A DNA stretch of 64,000 nt. It comes from Mycobacterium pinniadriaticum (lineage in GTDB: Bacteria; Actinomycetota; Actinomycetes; Mycobacteriales; Mycobacteriaceae). Shown one piece after another: positions 25,878-34,529 of the stretch (positions are counted from its first letter, which is position 1; each line of letters opens with the position of its first letter). The translations under genes were made by a program, and so were the position numbers. Location of the stretch: positions 1-64,000 of the forward strand of contig NZ_JAPJDO010000004.1 in NCBI RefSeq assembly GCF_026242045.1, written 5' to 3'. The notes under the pieces were generated by a model, which ran no database searches, had not been told where the DNA came from, and worked only from the letters and a program-made list of their open reading frames with translations.

Positions 25878-26642
25878 GTGAATCGCAGGGTCCACAAGTT
25901 CTGCGCGTGGAGTGGGACGCTGTGTCTGATCCTCATGGCAATCGGACTCATCGCGATCGCTCGGTTCGTACCAACTCCGTCTCCCGGGCAGAGCGCGGTG
26001 CAAACGGCGCAATTCATCATCGACAACCGGACCCGGATCCGGTGGGGGATGATCCTCGGGATGTTCGCGTCATCGCTGTTGATGACGTACGCGGTGTCGA
26101 TGGCCACCCACATGCGGCGTATTGAAGGACGCTTCCCGGCCCTGGCGATGATCCAGTTCGGACTCGGTGCGATCTTCGTCCTCGAGTTCATCTATCTGTT
26201 GTTCTTCTGGCAGACAGCGACTTTCCGGGTAGACCGGGCGCCGGAATTGGTGCAGCTGCTCAACGATATGGCCTGGATACCGTTCGTCGGCCTGACGTCG
26301 ACGGCAGTGCTCCAAGTCGCCTGTTTCGGCATCGCGGTGCTGCTCGACCGCCGGGCCCAGCCGATCTTCCCGCGCTGGCTGGGGTACTACAACCTGTGGG
26401 TTGCGTTGATGTTCATGCCGGGAACCTTCAACGTGTTCTTCCACAATGGGCCGCTGGCCTGGAACGGGATCATCGCGTGGTACATGCCGCTAGCGGTGTT
26501 CGCGTCCTGGATGATCATCAATCCCATCTTCCTGTCCAAGGCCGTCGACACCATGGCCGACGACGAGCCGACGGAGTTCGAGCGCATGCGAGCCGATCTC
26601 GACCGGCTGCTCGCGGCGCAACTCAAGGCCACAAGCCAATGA
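25878..26642 (+). CDS. Six-helix membrane protein, family member B
   Basis: A 254-residue protein from GTG 25878 (AGGAGGA upstream). Landmarks in order: FVPTPSPGQSA after helix 1, HMRRIEGRFP between helices 2 and 3, FFWQTATFR, NDMAWIPF, PRWLGYYNLW, and NGPLAWNGIIAW before helix 6. Members B and C are adjacent and very similar, so they look like a tandem duplication. The conserved Arg-Arg-Ile-Glu-Gly and Trp-Asn-Gly motifs suggest a shared functional site at the membrane surface. Function unknown. Confidence 0.82.
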   Translation: MNRRVHKFCAWSGTLCLILMAIGLIAIARFVPTPSPGQSAVQTAQFIIDNRTRIRWGMILGMFASSLLMTYAVSMATHMRRIEGRFPALAMIQFGLGAIFVLEFIYLLFFWQTATFRVDRAPELVQLLNDMAWIPFVGLTSTAVLQVACFGIAVLLDRRAQPIFPRWLGYYNLWVALMFMPGTFNVFFHNGPLAWNGIIAWYMPLAVFASWMIINPIFLSKAVDTMADDEPTEFERMRADLDRLLAAQLKATSQ

Positions 26643-26688
26643 CTGAACAGATCACCCTGCTGAAGTCCACGACCCCTGGAGAATGCAA

Positions 26689-27477
26689 ATGAGTCGGACA
26701 ATTCACCGAGCCGCCGGCTGGAGCGGTGCCGGGGTCCTGGTTCTGATGGCCTTCGGATTCGTCGGCCTGGCGCGATTCTTTCCGCCGCCCTCTCCCGCAC
26801 TCAGCGCCGACCAAACCACTGCGATCATCATCGGACACGCCACCACGATCCGCTGGGGCATGATCGTGACGATGGTCGCCGCGGTTCTGCTCGGGATATT
26901 CGCCGTCTCGATCGCAGTGCAGATGCGTCGCATCGAAGGCCGGTTCCCGATCTTGTCGATGACGGAGTTCGGGCTGGGGATGCTGTTCGTGCTCGAATTC
27001 CTCTACCTGCTCTTCTTTTGGCAGACAGCAACATTCCGCGCCGACCGAGACCCACAGCTGATCGAACTCCTCAACGATATGGCGTGGATTCCCTTCGTGG
27101 GCCTCACCGGGACCGCGGCCGTTCAGGTCGCGGCGTTCGGCGTCGCCATCTTGATCGACCGCCGGCCCGTTCCGGTGTTCCCGCGGTGGCTTGGCTACGG
27201 GAATCTCTGGGTGGCGCTCATCTTCTGCGCAGGCACGTTCAACGTATTCTTCAAGACGGGGCCCTTGGCGTGGAATGGCGTGTTGTCGTGGTGGCTGCCC
27301 GTTGTGGTATTCGCACTATGGCTGATCGTCGTCACCGTATATCTACGTCGTGCCATCGAGACCCACATCGACGAAGTCGACGCGGATAAGACGCCCTCGG
27401 TGGCCGAGCTGGCCGCCACGATCGCAGACCTGCAGCGCCAAGTCGGACAGCTACATTCGCGATCGGCACCGAGCTAG
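26689..27477 (+). CDS. Six-helix membrane protein, family member C
   Basis: A 262-residue paralogue of member B. It has FFPPPSPALSA, QMRRIEGRFP, FFWQTATFRADR, NDMAWIPFVGL, PRWLGYGNLW and GPLAWNGVLSWW. ATG 26689 is preferred to ATG 26683 because GGAG at 26677-26680 is better spaced for it. The last 25 residues form a hydrophilic helix (VAELAATIADLQRQVGQL), possibly a short coiled coil for pairing. It ends the NorE-like operon and converges with the FAD oxidoreductase at 27474, overlapping by 4 bases. Confidence 0.82.
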   Translation: MSRTIHRAAGWSGAGVLVLMAFGFVGLARFFPPPSPALSADQTTAIIIGHATTIRWGMIVTMVAAVLLGIFAVSIAVQMRRIEGRFPILSMTEFGLGMLFVLEFLYLLFFWQTATFRADRDPQLIELLNDMAWIPFVGLTGTAAVQVAAFGVAILIDRRPVPVFPRWLGYGNLWVALIFCAGTFNVFFKTGPLAWNGVLSWWLPVVVFALWLIVVTVYLRRAIETHIDEVDADKTPSVAELAATIADLQRQVGQLHSRSAPS

Positions 27478-29066
27478 TCGTACTGCCCCAGCGCGGTCTG
27501 CGCAGCGAGCCGACCAGGCCACCCGCTCACGCCACCTCCGGGATGTGAGCCCGCTCCGGCGTGGAAGTAGTTCGTCACCGGCGAGCGGTAGCCGCCCAAG
27601 CCGGGCGCGGGCCTGTTCATGGCGAGCCGCAGCGGAGTCATGTCGACGTGAAAGTACGATCCGTTCGGCGTGGCGAACTGCGTGCCGAAATCAGCTGGGC
27701 TGGTTTCGATCCGGCCGATCTCCGCGTCGAAACCGTCGAGATGGCTGGCCACCGATTCCATGATCGCCGCCGATATCACACCCTTGGCCTTCTCCCAGCC
27801 ATCGCGGGGTTGGGCCGGCACGTTGGCCGCCAGGTAGACCACATCCTGGCCCTGCGGAGCAAGCCCAGAGTCGTTGGCGGACAGGACCGCCATGTAGACC
27901 GGAGGCTTGGGCAACGTCTCCCCGGCACGGATTGCTGCCAATTGGCGAATGTTCTCGTCGAACGTTCCGGTCATGAGCGCGGTCTTGCGGATGTCGAACC
28001 CGTCGATCTTCGCGCGTTGCTTCGCCCCCCGCGGATAGCAGGCGCGTCCGGATAGGGCGATGTCGATCTTGAACGTTGCGGAGTTGTTGCCGCTGGCCGG
28101 CAGAATGGCAACCTTGGCCCGGGTCGCCGAATCCAGCACTCCGTCATCGAGTAGCCCGCCGTAGGCCAGTTGCGGAGGCACAGCGGCGAGCACCCCCTGC
28201 GTGGCGCCGATCTCGGTGCCATCGGCGAGTTCGACGCCGGTGGCTCGGTTGCGCTCGACGATCACTCGCGCAACCGCCGTCTCGGTGCGGATCTGGGCGC
28301 CGCGTTCCGCGGCATACGTTGCCATAGCGGTCATCACCGCGCCCATCCCACCCAACGGTCGGATCACGCCGGGTTTTAGATGCACCGCCGCGAGCCCCAC
28401 ACAGTAGAACCCGCCGCCATCGTGATCGATCGGCCCGATCATGCTGCCCCAGTACGTGGTCAGGGACCGCATCTGGTCGGACTGGAAGGTGTCGGCCATC
28501 AGGTCGACCAGGTTGTGTGACATGATCCGGCCCAACTGGCGCCGAATTGCCCGACTCGGGGCAAGTTTGAGGATGAGCTTGCCCAGCTCGGCTTTCGGCA
28601 GCTGCGCGGGATGGTGCGGCATGACGGTGCTGAGCGCCTCGAAGATCCACGACAGGGCAGGCTGTAGGTCTGCGTAACTTCGGGCGTCGGCGGCCGAGAA
28701 CCGCCGCACCTCGGCCAATGTGCGATCCATATCGTGAAACAGCAGCAGGGTGGAGCCGTCTTCGCCGATCCAACCGTAGGGCGCTTCTACCGGAGTGCCG
28801 CGATAGCCGTACTTCGGCAGATCCAGATCGGAGATGAAGCTCGTACATGACATGAACATGTCGTCCATGGCACCGAGGCTCAGGATGTGGTGTGGGGCCT
28901 CGGGACAAAATGCGCCGCTGTTGGCCAGGCCACCCAGGTGCGGGCGCTGCTCCAGGACCAGCACGGTAGCCCCGGAAGCCGCCAAGGTGCATGCTGCGCT
29001 CAGCCCGTTGTGGCCGCCGCCGATCACGATGTAGTCGTAATTGGCATCCAGCTCAGGTGATTTCAC
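27474..29066 (-). CDS. CrtI/PYROXD2-like FAD oxidoreductase
   Basis: A 530-residue flavoprotein of the phytoene desaturase group. The FAD Rossmann motif GGGHNG is at 16-21, followed by EQRPHLGGLANS, and the C-terminal FAD motif is AGAGSHPGGGVSGW. Members saturate, desaturate or oxidise isoprenoid or other long hydrophobic chains; some are of unknown function. A close paralogue at 55906 has the same GAMDDM, PYGWI and VYMAVLSA stretches. It lies 15 bases after the stop of membrane protein D, so the two are probably cotranscribed. The paralogue is likewise next to six-helix family genes, so the pairing is repeated. Confidence 0.88.
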   Translation of the reverse strand: MKSPELDANYDYIVIGGGHNGLSAACTLAASGATVLVLEQRPHLGGLANSGAFCPEAPHHILSLGAMDDMFMSCTSFISDLDLPKYGYRGTPVEAPYGWIGEDGSTLLLFHDMDRTLAEVRRFSAADARSYADLQPALSWIFEALSTVMPHHPAQLPKAELGKLILKLAPSRAIRRQLGRIMSHNLVDLMADTFQSDQMRSLTTYWGSMIGPIDHDGGGFYCVGLAAVHLKPGVIRPLGGMGAVMTAMATYAAERGAQIRTETAVARVIVERNRATGVELADGTEIGATQGVLAAVPPQLAYGGLLDDGVLDSATRAKVAILPASGNNSATFKIDIALSGRACYPRGAKQRAKIDGFDIRKTALMTGTFDENIRQLAAIRAGETLPKPPVYMAVLSANDSGLAPQGQDVVYLAANVPAQPRDGWEKAKGVISAAIMESVASHLDGFDAEIGRIETSPADFGTQFATPNGSYFHVDMTPLRLAMNRPAPGLGGYRSPVTNYFHAGAGSHPGGGVSGWPGRLAAQTALGQYD

Positions 29067-29081
29067 CGGTCCGCCCGATAC

Positions 29082-29852
29082 TCAGAAGACGGTGGCGGCG
29101 GCCTGGCTGGGTGCGAGTTCAGGGTCGGGATCGGCGACCTGGCCACGCAGTGCCCGGAAGACCAACCAGCTTTGGATTGCGATCCAGGCAGAGAACAGGA
29201 TCAACGGGGACCAGAACACCAACAGGCCGTTCCACGCAAACGGGCCGCTGCGGGGGATGAAGGCGATCGCGCCGGCTTCGAACATGATGGTGATCCACAA
29301 CGACAAGTACCCCCACCACCGCGGGAACGGGTTGTTCTTGATCAGCTGGGTAGCCGGGCGCAGGGCGATGACGGTCACGCCGACCCACATGAAGATGTAG
29401 AACTGATCGGTGGTCGTCATCGTCAGCGAGGCCAGCTCATGCATGAGTGTCGTGACTTCTGGATCCTTGCGCGGTGCGGTGTAGGCGGCGACGCCCCAGA
29501 ACATCGGCGGGAGCATCAAGAACAGCGACATCAGCGCCCCACTGACCAACGACAGGACGCTCCAAATCTTGAAGCCGCCGGTCTCCACCCGCGCCATCTG
29601 TACGGCGACGACGGCCAAGATCGGCATCATGAACGCACCGGTCCAGCTACATATCACCGCGCCCCACTTGATGCGGGTGCTGTTGCGGACGTACCAGTCG
29701 GCCACCTGCTGAGCTGACCAGGCTGGATTCTTCAGGGGAACCTGTTGCAGCAGAAGTGCAAACGCGGCGATGTACGCGATTGCCAAGGCAATACCCCACC
29801 ACAAGATCGCGCGTTGGCTGCGCTCGGAAAACAGGCTTCGATCAGTTGCCAT
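29082..29852 (-). CDS. Six-helix membrane protein, family member D
   Basis: A 256-residue protein from ATG 29852 (GAGAGG upstream). It is nearly the same as member A over its whole length, including RSQRAILWWGIAL, MFWGVAAYTAPRKDPEV, NPFPRWWGYLSLW and SGPFAWNGLLVFWSP, and both end EAATVF/QAAATVF. The A and D genes flank the NorE-like operon and the CrtI-like gene, which suggests a recent duplication within this segment. A half-conserved operator lies 104 bases upstream. Confidence 0.82.
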   Translation of the reverse strand: MATDRSLFSERSQRAILWWGIALAIAYIAAFALLLQQVPLKNPAWSAQQVADWYVRNSTRIKWGAVICSWTGAFMMPILAVVAVQMARVETGGFKIWSVLSLVSGALMSLFLMLPPMFWGVAAYTAPRKDPEVTTLMHELASLTMTTTDQFYIFMWVGVTVIALRPATQLIKNNPFPRWWGYLSLWITIMFEAGAIAFIPRSGPFAWNGLLVFWSPLILFSAWIAIQSWLVFRALRGQVADPDPELAPSQAAATVF

Positions 29853-29955
29853 GGCGACCTCTCTGATTCTGATATTCGTGAGTGTTGCTGTCCAAGAGAG
29901 ACATCTACCGATCTCGGCCTGCCCGAGTGGGCACCTGAGGCCCGGCATCAATTAA

Positions 29956-29972
29956 TGGATAGATTCGTCTCA
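29956..29972. promoter_or_regulatory. Half-conserved GTCTCA operator before member D
   Basis: Reads TGGATA-GATTC-GTCTCA followed by AAAATAGG. The right half is perfect. It lies in the 316-base gap between member D and the AveC-family gene. Confidence 0.45.
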
Positions 29973-30066
29973 AAATAGGCACGGCGCCGTCTGGCTGTCA
30001 ATGACCAGTTTGGCTCCGGTGGCTGCTTGGCGTGTTCAGTTTTTGCGTTGCTGCTTTCTCGGGTGC

Positions 30067-30113
30067 TCAATCTGCGACACTACGACAATATTTGTCGTAG
30101 TGTCGCAGATTGA
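30067..30113. promoter_or_regulatory. Perfect 22-base inverted repeat, candidate TetR operator
   Basis: Arms at 30067-30088 and 30092-30113 are perfectly complementary around a 3-base centre (TAT). The core reads CTACGACAA-TAT-TTGTCGTAG. It ends 55 bases before the AveC-family start at 30169. A related, imperfect copy lies at 32600-32637, before the operon that encodes a TetR regulator (31236), so a shared operator is more likely than a terminator. No T-run follows. Apart from this repeat and the half site at 29956, nothing else stands out in the 29853-30168 gap. Confidence 0.65.
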
Positions 30114-30168
30114 TATACCGTGATGTGCGACAGAGCTGTTGCCTGCGCCGGCCCCGAATGGAGGCTCG

Positions 30169-31242
30169 ATGTCGACCGTCTCGGCGGATCACCGCACGTC
30201 ATTTCCGACGTCCGTACCGGCGCGCCAGGTTCCGGCACCGGTCATCCTGGCGGTGATCGGCGGGTTGATCGTCGCCTACGCGCTGTGGACCTGGGGCGCC
30301 TGGCTGGCCTCTGCTCCCGCCCCGGTATCCGCTACTCGCGATTCCGCAGACATGTCCTGGTGGGTAGCCCGGGCATACGAGACGATCATGGTCATTGCCG
30401 TCGCCGTCATCGGCACTTACGTGGTGCGCCAGTGTGTTCGGCAAGGACGGCTGGCCTTCGACGCGATCATCGTCATCGCCGGGTTCTTCACCTTGTTCTG
30501 GGATCCGATGGTCAACTGGATGCAGCCGAACTTCATGTACAGCTCGCAGTGGCTGAACGTCAACACCTGGGTCGCCCAGGCACCGGGTGTGGTGAACCCT
30601 ACCGCCGGGCTGATGCCTCAGCCGGTCTTCATCATGCTCATCTACCCGTTCGGGCTATTGGGCTTCGCGATCATCATCAACCACGGGATGCGGTTGGTGC
30701 AGCGGCGATTCCCGCAGATCAGCACCTTCGCCCTGATGGCGTTCGCCTACGGATACGGCCTGATCCTGGGTGGCTGCCTCGAGGCGCCGACCTTCCTGTC
30801 GAACTTGTGGGGGCTTCCCGGTGCGCCCGCCGACTTCTCGCTGTTCTCCAATGGTCAGCGCTACGCGTGGGCGGAATACCTCACCACTGGAATCGTTTTC
30901 ACAACTTTCGCCGCCGTCCGCTACTTCAAGAACGACAAGGGCGAGACGATCGTCGAGCGAGGTCTGCAGTCATTCAGGCCGGCCGCCAAGACGGTGGTGA
31001 CGGTCTTCGCCACTATCGCGGTCTTCGCGATGTCTATGTGGGCGTTGCTCTTGGTGCAAATTCCCGCCGGACTGCATGCCTCGCCGTATCCCGACGACTA
31101 TCCGGCCCATCTCATCAACGGCCTGTGCAACATCCCCGGCAACCCGAACTCGACGGTACCCACAGCCTATGGGCCCTGCCCGGGCAGCCCTGGATTCCGG
31201 ATGCCGGTCAACAACACCTTCGTCCCCGATACCGGTCACTGA
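30169..31242 (+). CDS. AveC-family membrane protein 1
   Basis: A 357-residue polytopic protein from ATG 30169 (GGAGG upstream). Four proteins in the window share its plan: about seven helices, an acidic-aromatic motif near LFWDPMVNW, a motif with LEAPTFL, and FKNDKGETIVERG in the loop before the last helix (compare HFRDDRGQTFVERG at 37784). The family is named from AveC of Streptomyces, which makes the spiroketal of avermectin. The reaction here is unknown; a cyclase or dehydratase acting on a lipid in the membrane is possible. The gene converges with the TetR gene at 31236, overlapping by 7 bases. Confidence 0.78.
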   Translation: MSTVSADHRTSFPTSVPARQVPAPVILAVIGGLIVAYALWTWGAWLASAPAPVSATRDSADMSWWVARAYETIMVIAVAVIGTYVVRQCVRQGRLAFDAIIVIAGFFTLFWDPMVNWMQPNFMYSSQWLNVNTWVAQAPGVVNPTAGLMPQPVFIMLIYPFGLLGFAIIINHGMRLVQRRFPQISTFALMAFAYGYGLILGGCLEAPTFLSNLWGLPGAPADFSLFSNGQRYAWAEYLTTGIVFTTFAAVRYFKNDKGETIVERGLQSFRPAAKTVVTVFATIAVFAMSMWALLLVQIPAGLHASPYPDDYPAHLINGLCNIPGNPNSTVPTAYGPCPGSPGFRMPVNNTFVPDTGH

Positions 31243-31832
31243 CTCCGCCGTCGGCGGGCGGGCCTTTCATCAGTGACCAACACCGACGGCAGCGCAAACT
31301 TGCGCAACTCCTCACGTAGCGTCTCTGGTCTCGGGTCATCGCGAAGCAGCGCGAACGTCAAGACACCTTGCAGCCAGCGGCTGGCCTCTTCGGTTGTGAC
31401 ACCGGGCCGGAGTCGGCCGCTGGATTCGGCTCGAGCCAATATCGGGTGCAAGCTATCCCGGATGAGCGTCTCGATGGGGTGGGATTCGCCGAAGACCGCC
31501 TTTGCGCGCTCGGCGGGCAGGCTGGCCGACAGGGCCGCCAGCTCTTCATCCCCATGAGTGATTTCGACTGCCCTGGCGAGAAACTCGACGAGTGCCTCGT
31601 CGAGGTCTTCAACGTCGCCGAGATTCCACGAATCGATTTGTTCCTGGAGTTCTTCGCAGCATTGCACCATCGCCAGCTCCAGCAGCTGATCACGGCTGGA
31701 CACGGTGTAGTACAGGGTCTGACGAACCACCCCCGCCGAGCGGGCCACGTCAGACATGGTCGTGCGGTCGGGGCCGTACTTGATAAAGGCCTGCCGCGCA
31801 GCGCGCACCACACTCGCCGTGGCTTCATCCAT
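31236..31832 (-). CDS. TetR-family regulator
   Basis: A 198-residue regulator. The helix-turn-helix spans residues 8-52 (VVRAARQAFIKYGPDRTTMSDVARSAG, then VRQTLYYTVSSRDQL). It follows membrane protein E by 35 bases on the same strand. Related inverted repeats with GACA-TACGACA arms lie before gene E and before the divergent AveC-family gene, so this regulator probably controls both and, through E, itself (inference). The last residues are strongly basic. Confidence 0.87.
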   Translation of the reverse strand: MDEATASVVRAARQAFIKYGPDRTTMSDVARSAGVVRQTLYYTVSSRDQLLELAMVQCCEELQEQIDSWNLGDVEDLDEALVEFLARAVEITHGDEELAALSASLPAERAKAVFGESHPIETLIRDSLHPILARAESSGRLRPGVTTEEASRWLQGVLTFALLRDDPRPETLREELRKFALPSVLVTDERPARRRRSQ

Positions 31833-31867
31833 GCTGCAAGACTACGCAACCGACTGGCCGCTACCGC

Positions 31868-32572
31868 TCACAGTGGGTTGGTGCCCTCGGCGATCTGCCG
31901 AGTGAGTGCCTTGTGCACTTCGTAACTGATTGCCCCCATCCAGATGGCGAAGGCCGCCAGTGGGATATAGATCCCGACGATGCCGTTCCAGGCGAATGGA
32001 CCTGTCTTGAAGAACAGCACCATTCCCGCGGGGGTGATCAACAATGCGGCCCATGCGGTCAGGTAGCCCAGCCAGCGCGGCAGGATGGGCGGGTCGTTCT
32101 TGTCGATGAATATCGCCGCCACGATGCACCACATCTGGATCCACAGCGACCAGATCACGGTGACGAAAAGGATCCATCCGACGTCGTGCAACGCCTCGGT
32201 GACCTCGGGGGCCCGCCCGTCGAAGCGGAACGATGCCGCCATCCACACTCCGATGGGGGTGATGAACTCCAGGGAGAGTAGTCCGCAGGAGACCAACTGG
32301 GTCGCCGCCAGTGCGCGAGCGCCGTCAATTCGCTTGAGCTGTCCGGAGATCGCCGCGGCCCAGGGAACGAGTAGCGCTGACGCCGCCATCACCACGACGA
32401 GCCCGAGTTTGATCAATATGGTGTTATCCGCGTAGAGCTGGCGGATTTCGTCAGCAGTGGCGCTGGGCCGTGACGGCGGAAAGAAACCCATGACGAAGAT
32501 GAACATCGCGAACCAGATGATCACCATCGCCGGACCCGCCCAGATCAAGATGCGTTGGACCCGTGCCTCCAT
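31868..32572 (-). CDS. Six-helix membrane protein, family member E
   Basis: A 234-residue member from ATG 32572 (AAAGGAA upstream). Landmarks: FFPPSRPSATADE, QLKRIDGARA, WMAASFRFDGRAPEV, HDVGWILF, PRWLGYLTAW, and GPFAWNGIVGIY. The RRIEG motif has become KRIDG. It is the first gene of a pair with the TetR gene at 31236. An inverted repeat related to the perfect one at 30067 lies 28-65 bases upstream. Confidence 0.8.
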   Translation of the reverse strand: MEARVQRILIWAGPAMVIIWFAMFIFVMGFFPPSRPSATADEIRQLYADNTILIKLGLVVVMAASALLVPWAAAISGQLKRIDGARALAATQLVSCGLLSLEFITPIGVWMAASFRFDGRAPEVTEALHDVGWILFVTVIWSLWIQMWCIVAAIFIDKNDPPILPRWLGYLTAWAALLITPAGMVLFFKTGPFAWNGIVGIYIPLAAFAIWMGAISYEVHKALTRQIAEGTNPL

Positions 32573-32599
32573 GAGCAATTCCTTTCGACGCGCCCGCCA

Positions 32600-32637
32600 T
32601 GCGACAGTACGACACTAGCTGTCCAAATGTCGTATCG
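32600..32637. promoter_or_regulatory. Imperfect inverted repeat related to 30067-30113
   Basis: The left part TGCGACAGTACGACA differs from the arm at 30073 by one base, and the right part TGTCGTATCGCA is its near complement. TACGACA (32608-32614) and TGTCGTA (32628-32634) are exact inverted arms. It sits just upstream of member E. Confidence 0.55.
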
Positions 32638-32660
32638 CAGGGAAATCGCGTCACCGACCG

Positions 32661-33638
32661 CTACGACGTCACCTCGATGCCCTCGGATCGCAAAATGTCT
32701 GCAACAGCAGGCCAAACGCCGCGCTCCTGCCACTTTTTGAGCCTGCGCCAACAGCTGACACCTGAGATTCCATACCGGGTCCGCGGGAGGTCCCGCCACG
32801 GTATGTCGTTGGACAGAACGTCTATCACCCCTTCGAGGGCGAGCCGATCGTCGATCGGGAGTCGTCCACGCCTGGTAGCCGTGGCGGCGGACCGAAGCAC
32901 TGACTCGACGCGGGCCCACAATTCGTCGGAAACAGCTCGCGGCAGCAGCCTGGTTTGGTGATCGATATGCGGGGCGAGGTCGGCAGGTGCCGCGCGATGA
33001 CCGAGATCCTCGCGTAGCGGGTGGTTGCGAAATTCGATTCCGTGCATCGTGAGTCGGGCCATTTCGTGGACGAAGCGGGTCCGCGGAAGCTGGTCCATGT
33101 CGAACAAGTGCGGGAAAGTGACGAGAGAAAAGCAGACACCAACCATGATTCGGGCCAGCACGGGGATATCAACGCCGCTGTACTCGCGGGTGGACGCCTC
33201 GCTGGCCGAGCGCTGCTCGACAAGGGTGACAACCTGACGCATCGATTGTTCGAGACGTCGTTTCAGAGTCCCGCTGGGATCGCCGAAGTGGTAGACGGCC
33301 AGTAGCGGCAGTGCGATGTCGCGTTCGTCCATGAAAAGCCGGATCAGATCGTTGAAGAGTTCCTCGGCCTCGTCGATTGCAGGCCGAGACCCGGGCCGGC
33401 GTTGTTGCCATTCAGCCAAGTGGCGGGTGAGGAATTCGGTGAACGGGGTGAGCACGGCCGCGTCGAAAAGGGCTTCCTTGGTGCCGAAGTGGCGATAGAT
33501 CACGGGCTCTGAAACGCCGGCGCGTCTGGCGATGCTGCTGGTCGTCGTGGCGTTGTACCCGTATTGGCCGAATGCCGCCCGAGCTGCGGACACGATGCGG
33601 TCATCGATTGTGGTGTCTCGGCGCCCCGGCCCGGCCAT
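32661..33638 (-). CDS. TetR regulator fused to an IS5-type transposase N-terminal domain (DUF4096-like)
   Basis: A 325-residue protein from ATG 33638. Residues 1-220 are a normal TetR regulator (helix-turn-helix at about 12-58, TTTSSIARRAG and VIYRHFGTKEALF). Residues 231-316 match the N-terminal DNA-binding part of IS5-family transposases: LLPRAVSDELWARVESVL, RGRLPIDDRLALEGVI, IPWRDLPRTRYG and CWRRLKKWQERGVW. The catalytic DDE domain is absent and the frame ends in a clean stop. The fused module may add a second DNA-binding surface. Members E and F flank it, and the F promoter is divergent from its start. Confidence 0.8.
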   Translation of the reverse strand: MAGPGRRDTTIDDRIVSAARAAFGQYGYNATTTSSIARRAGVSEPVIYRHFGTKEALFDAAVLTPFTEFLTRHLAEWQQRRPGSRPAIDEAEELFNDLIRLFMDERDIALPLLAVYHFGDPSGTLKRRLEQSMRQVVTLVEQRSASEASTREYSGVDIPVLARIMVGVCFSLVTFPHLFDMDQLPRTRFVHEMARLTMHGIEFRNHPLREDLGHRAAPADLAPHIDHQTRLLPRAVSDELWARVESVLRSAATATRRGRLPIDDRLALEGVIDVLSNDIPWRDLPRTRYGISGVSCWRRLKKWQERGVWPAVADILRSEGIEVTS

Positions 33639-33764
33639 TTTGAAATAATAATGAAACAGCCCTCTGCCAGCAACGATGAGGCGCTGGCTGGTGCGTCCGA
33701 TTAGTACGCCTTGCGCGGGCATGCCGATGTGCGCAACGGTGCTCCGCTGAACAAAGGAGCTCTG

Positions 33765-34529
33765 ATGACAACGGCGAAGATCGACAGGGCCGGCGACGCC
33801 GAAGCGGTCCACCATGGCTGGTTGGCAGAGTTTCGCATCGACCCAACGGTGATGCGGATACTCGTGTGGAGCGGCTTGGCGCTCGTCGCCATGACGGTGA
33901 TCGGCTTCGGCTGGCTCATGCAGATGGTTCCTCCTCCGTCACCGACGATGCCCAAAACTGCTGCGCTGGATTGGGTTGCGCAAAATCAGCGCTCCATCCT
34001 CATCGGCGCCGCGCTGTGCACCTTCTTCTGGTCGTTCTGGGTGACATGGGCCGCGCCCGTGCTTCTGTACGTCCGGCGGATGGAGCGCGTGCCTGTTCTG
34101 ACCATTGCGGCACTGACGAACGTGGGCGGGGGTGCCGCTGTCATCACCACGATCGCCGTGTCGTGGACGGTCATGGCCTTTCGCGCTGAGGATGCTGCGA
34201 TCGTCCAGGCGTTTCTGGATCTCGGGTTCTTCTTGTTCCTCTACACCTGGCCGCCCTTCGGCATCCTGATGGTCATCATCGCGGTGGCGATCTTCCGAGA
34301 CTGCAATGCCCGCCCCGCATACCCGAGGTGGGTCGCGTACTACAACCTCTACGCCGCCATCGCGATGGCACCGGCGAGCTTCATGGGGCTGTTCAAGACC
34401 GGCCCACTGGCCTACAACGGCATGCTGGCGTTCTGGCTCGTCGCGGTCGACTTCTTCACCTGGATGGTGGTGATGTCGGTGATGACGTTCAAAGCCATCA
34501 CCCACGACGAACGCCGGCTCAGCAGCTAG
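33765..34529 (+). CDS. Six-helix membrane protein, family member F
   Basis: A 254-residue member from ATG 33765 (AAGGAG upstream). It begins with a 45-residue soluble part, then has MQMVPPPSPTMPK, YVRRMERVP, WTVMAFRAEDAA, a proline-rich helix with TWPPFGI, PRWVAYYNLY and GPLAYNGMLAFW. Tyr replaces the Trp of AWNG. TWPPF and AYNG/AYDG are shared with member G at 35337, so F and G form a subgroup. Its stop overlaps the convergent TetR gene by 4 bases. Confidence 0.8.
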   Translation: MTTAKIDRAGDAEAVHHGWLAEFRIDPTVMRILVWSGLALVAMTVIGFGWLMQMVPPPSPTMPKTAALDWVAQNQRSILIGAALCTFFWSFWVTWAAPVLLYVRRMERVPVLTIAALTNVGGGAAVITTIAVSWTVMAFRAEDAAIVQAFLDLGFFLFLYTWPPFGILMVIIAVAIFRDCNARPAYPRWVAYYNLYAAIAMAPASFMGLFKTGPLAYNGMLAFWLVAVDFFTWMVVMSVMTFKAITHDERRLSS

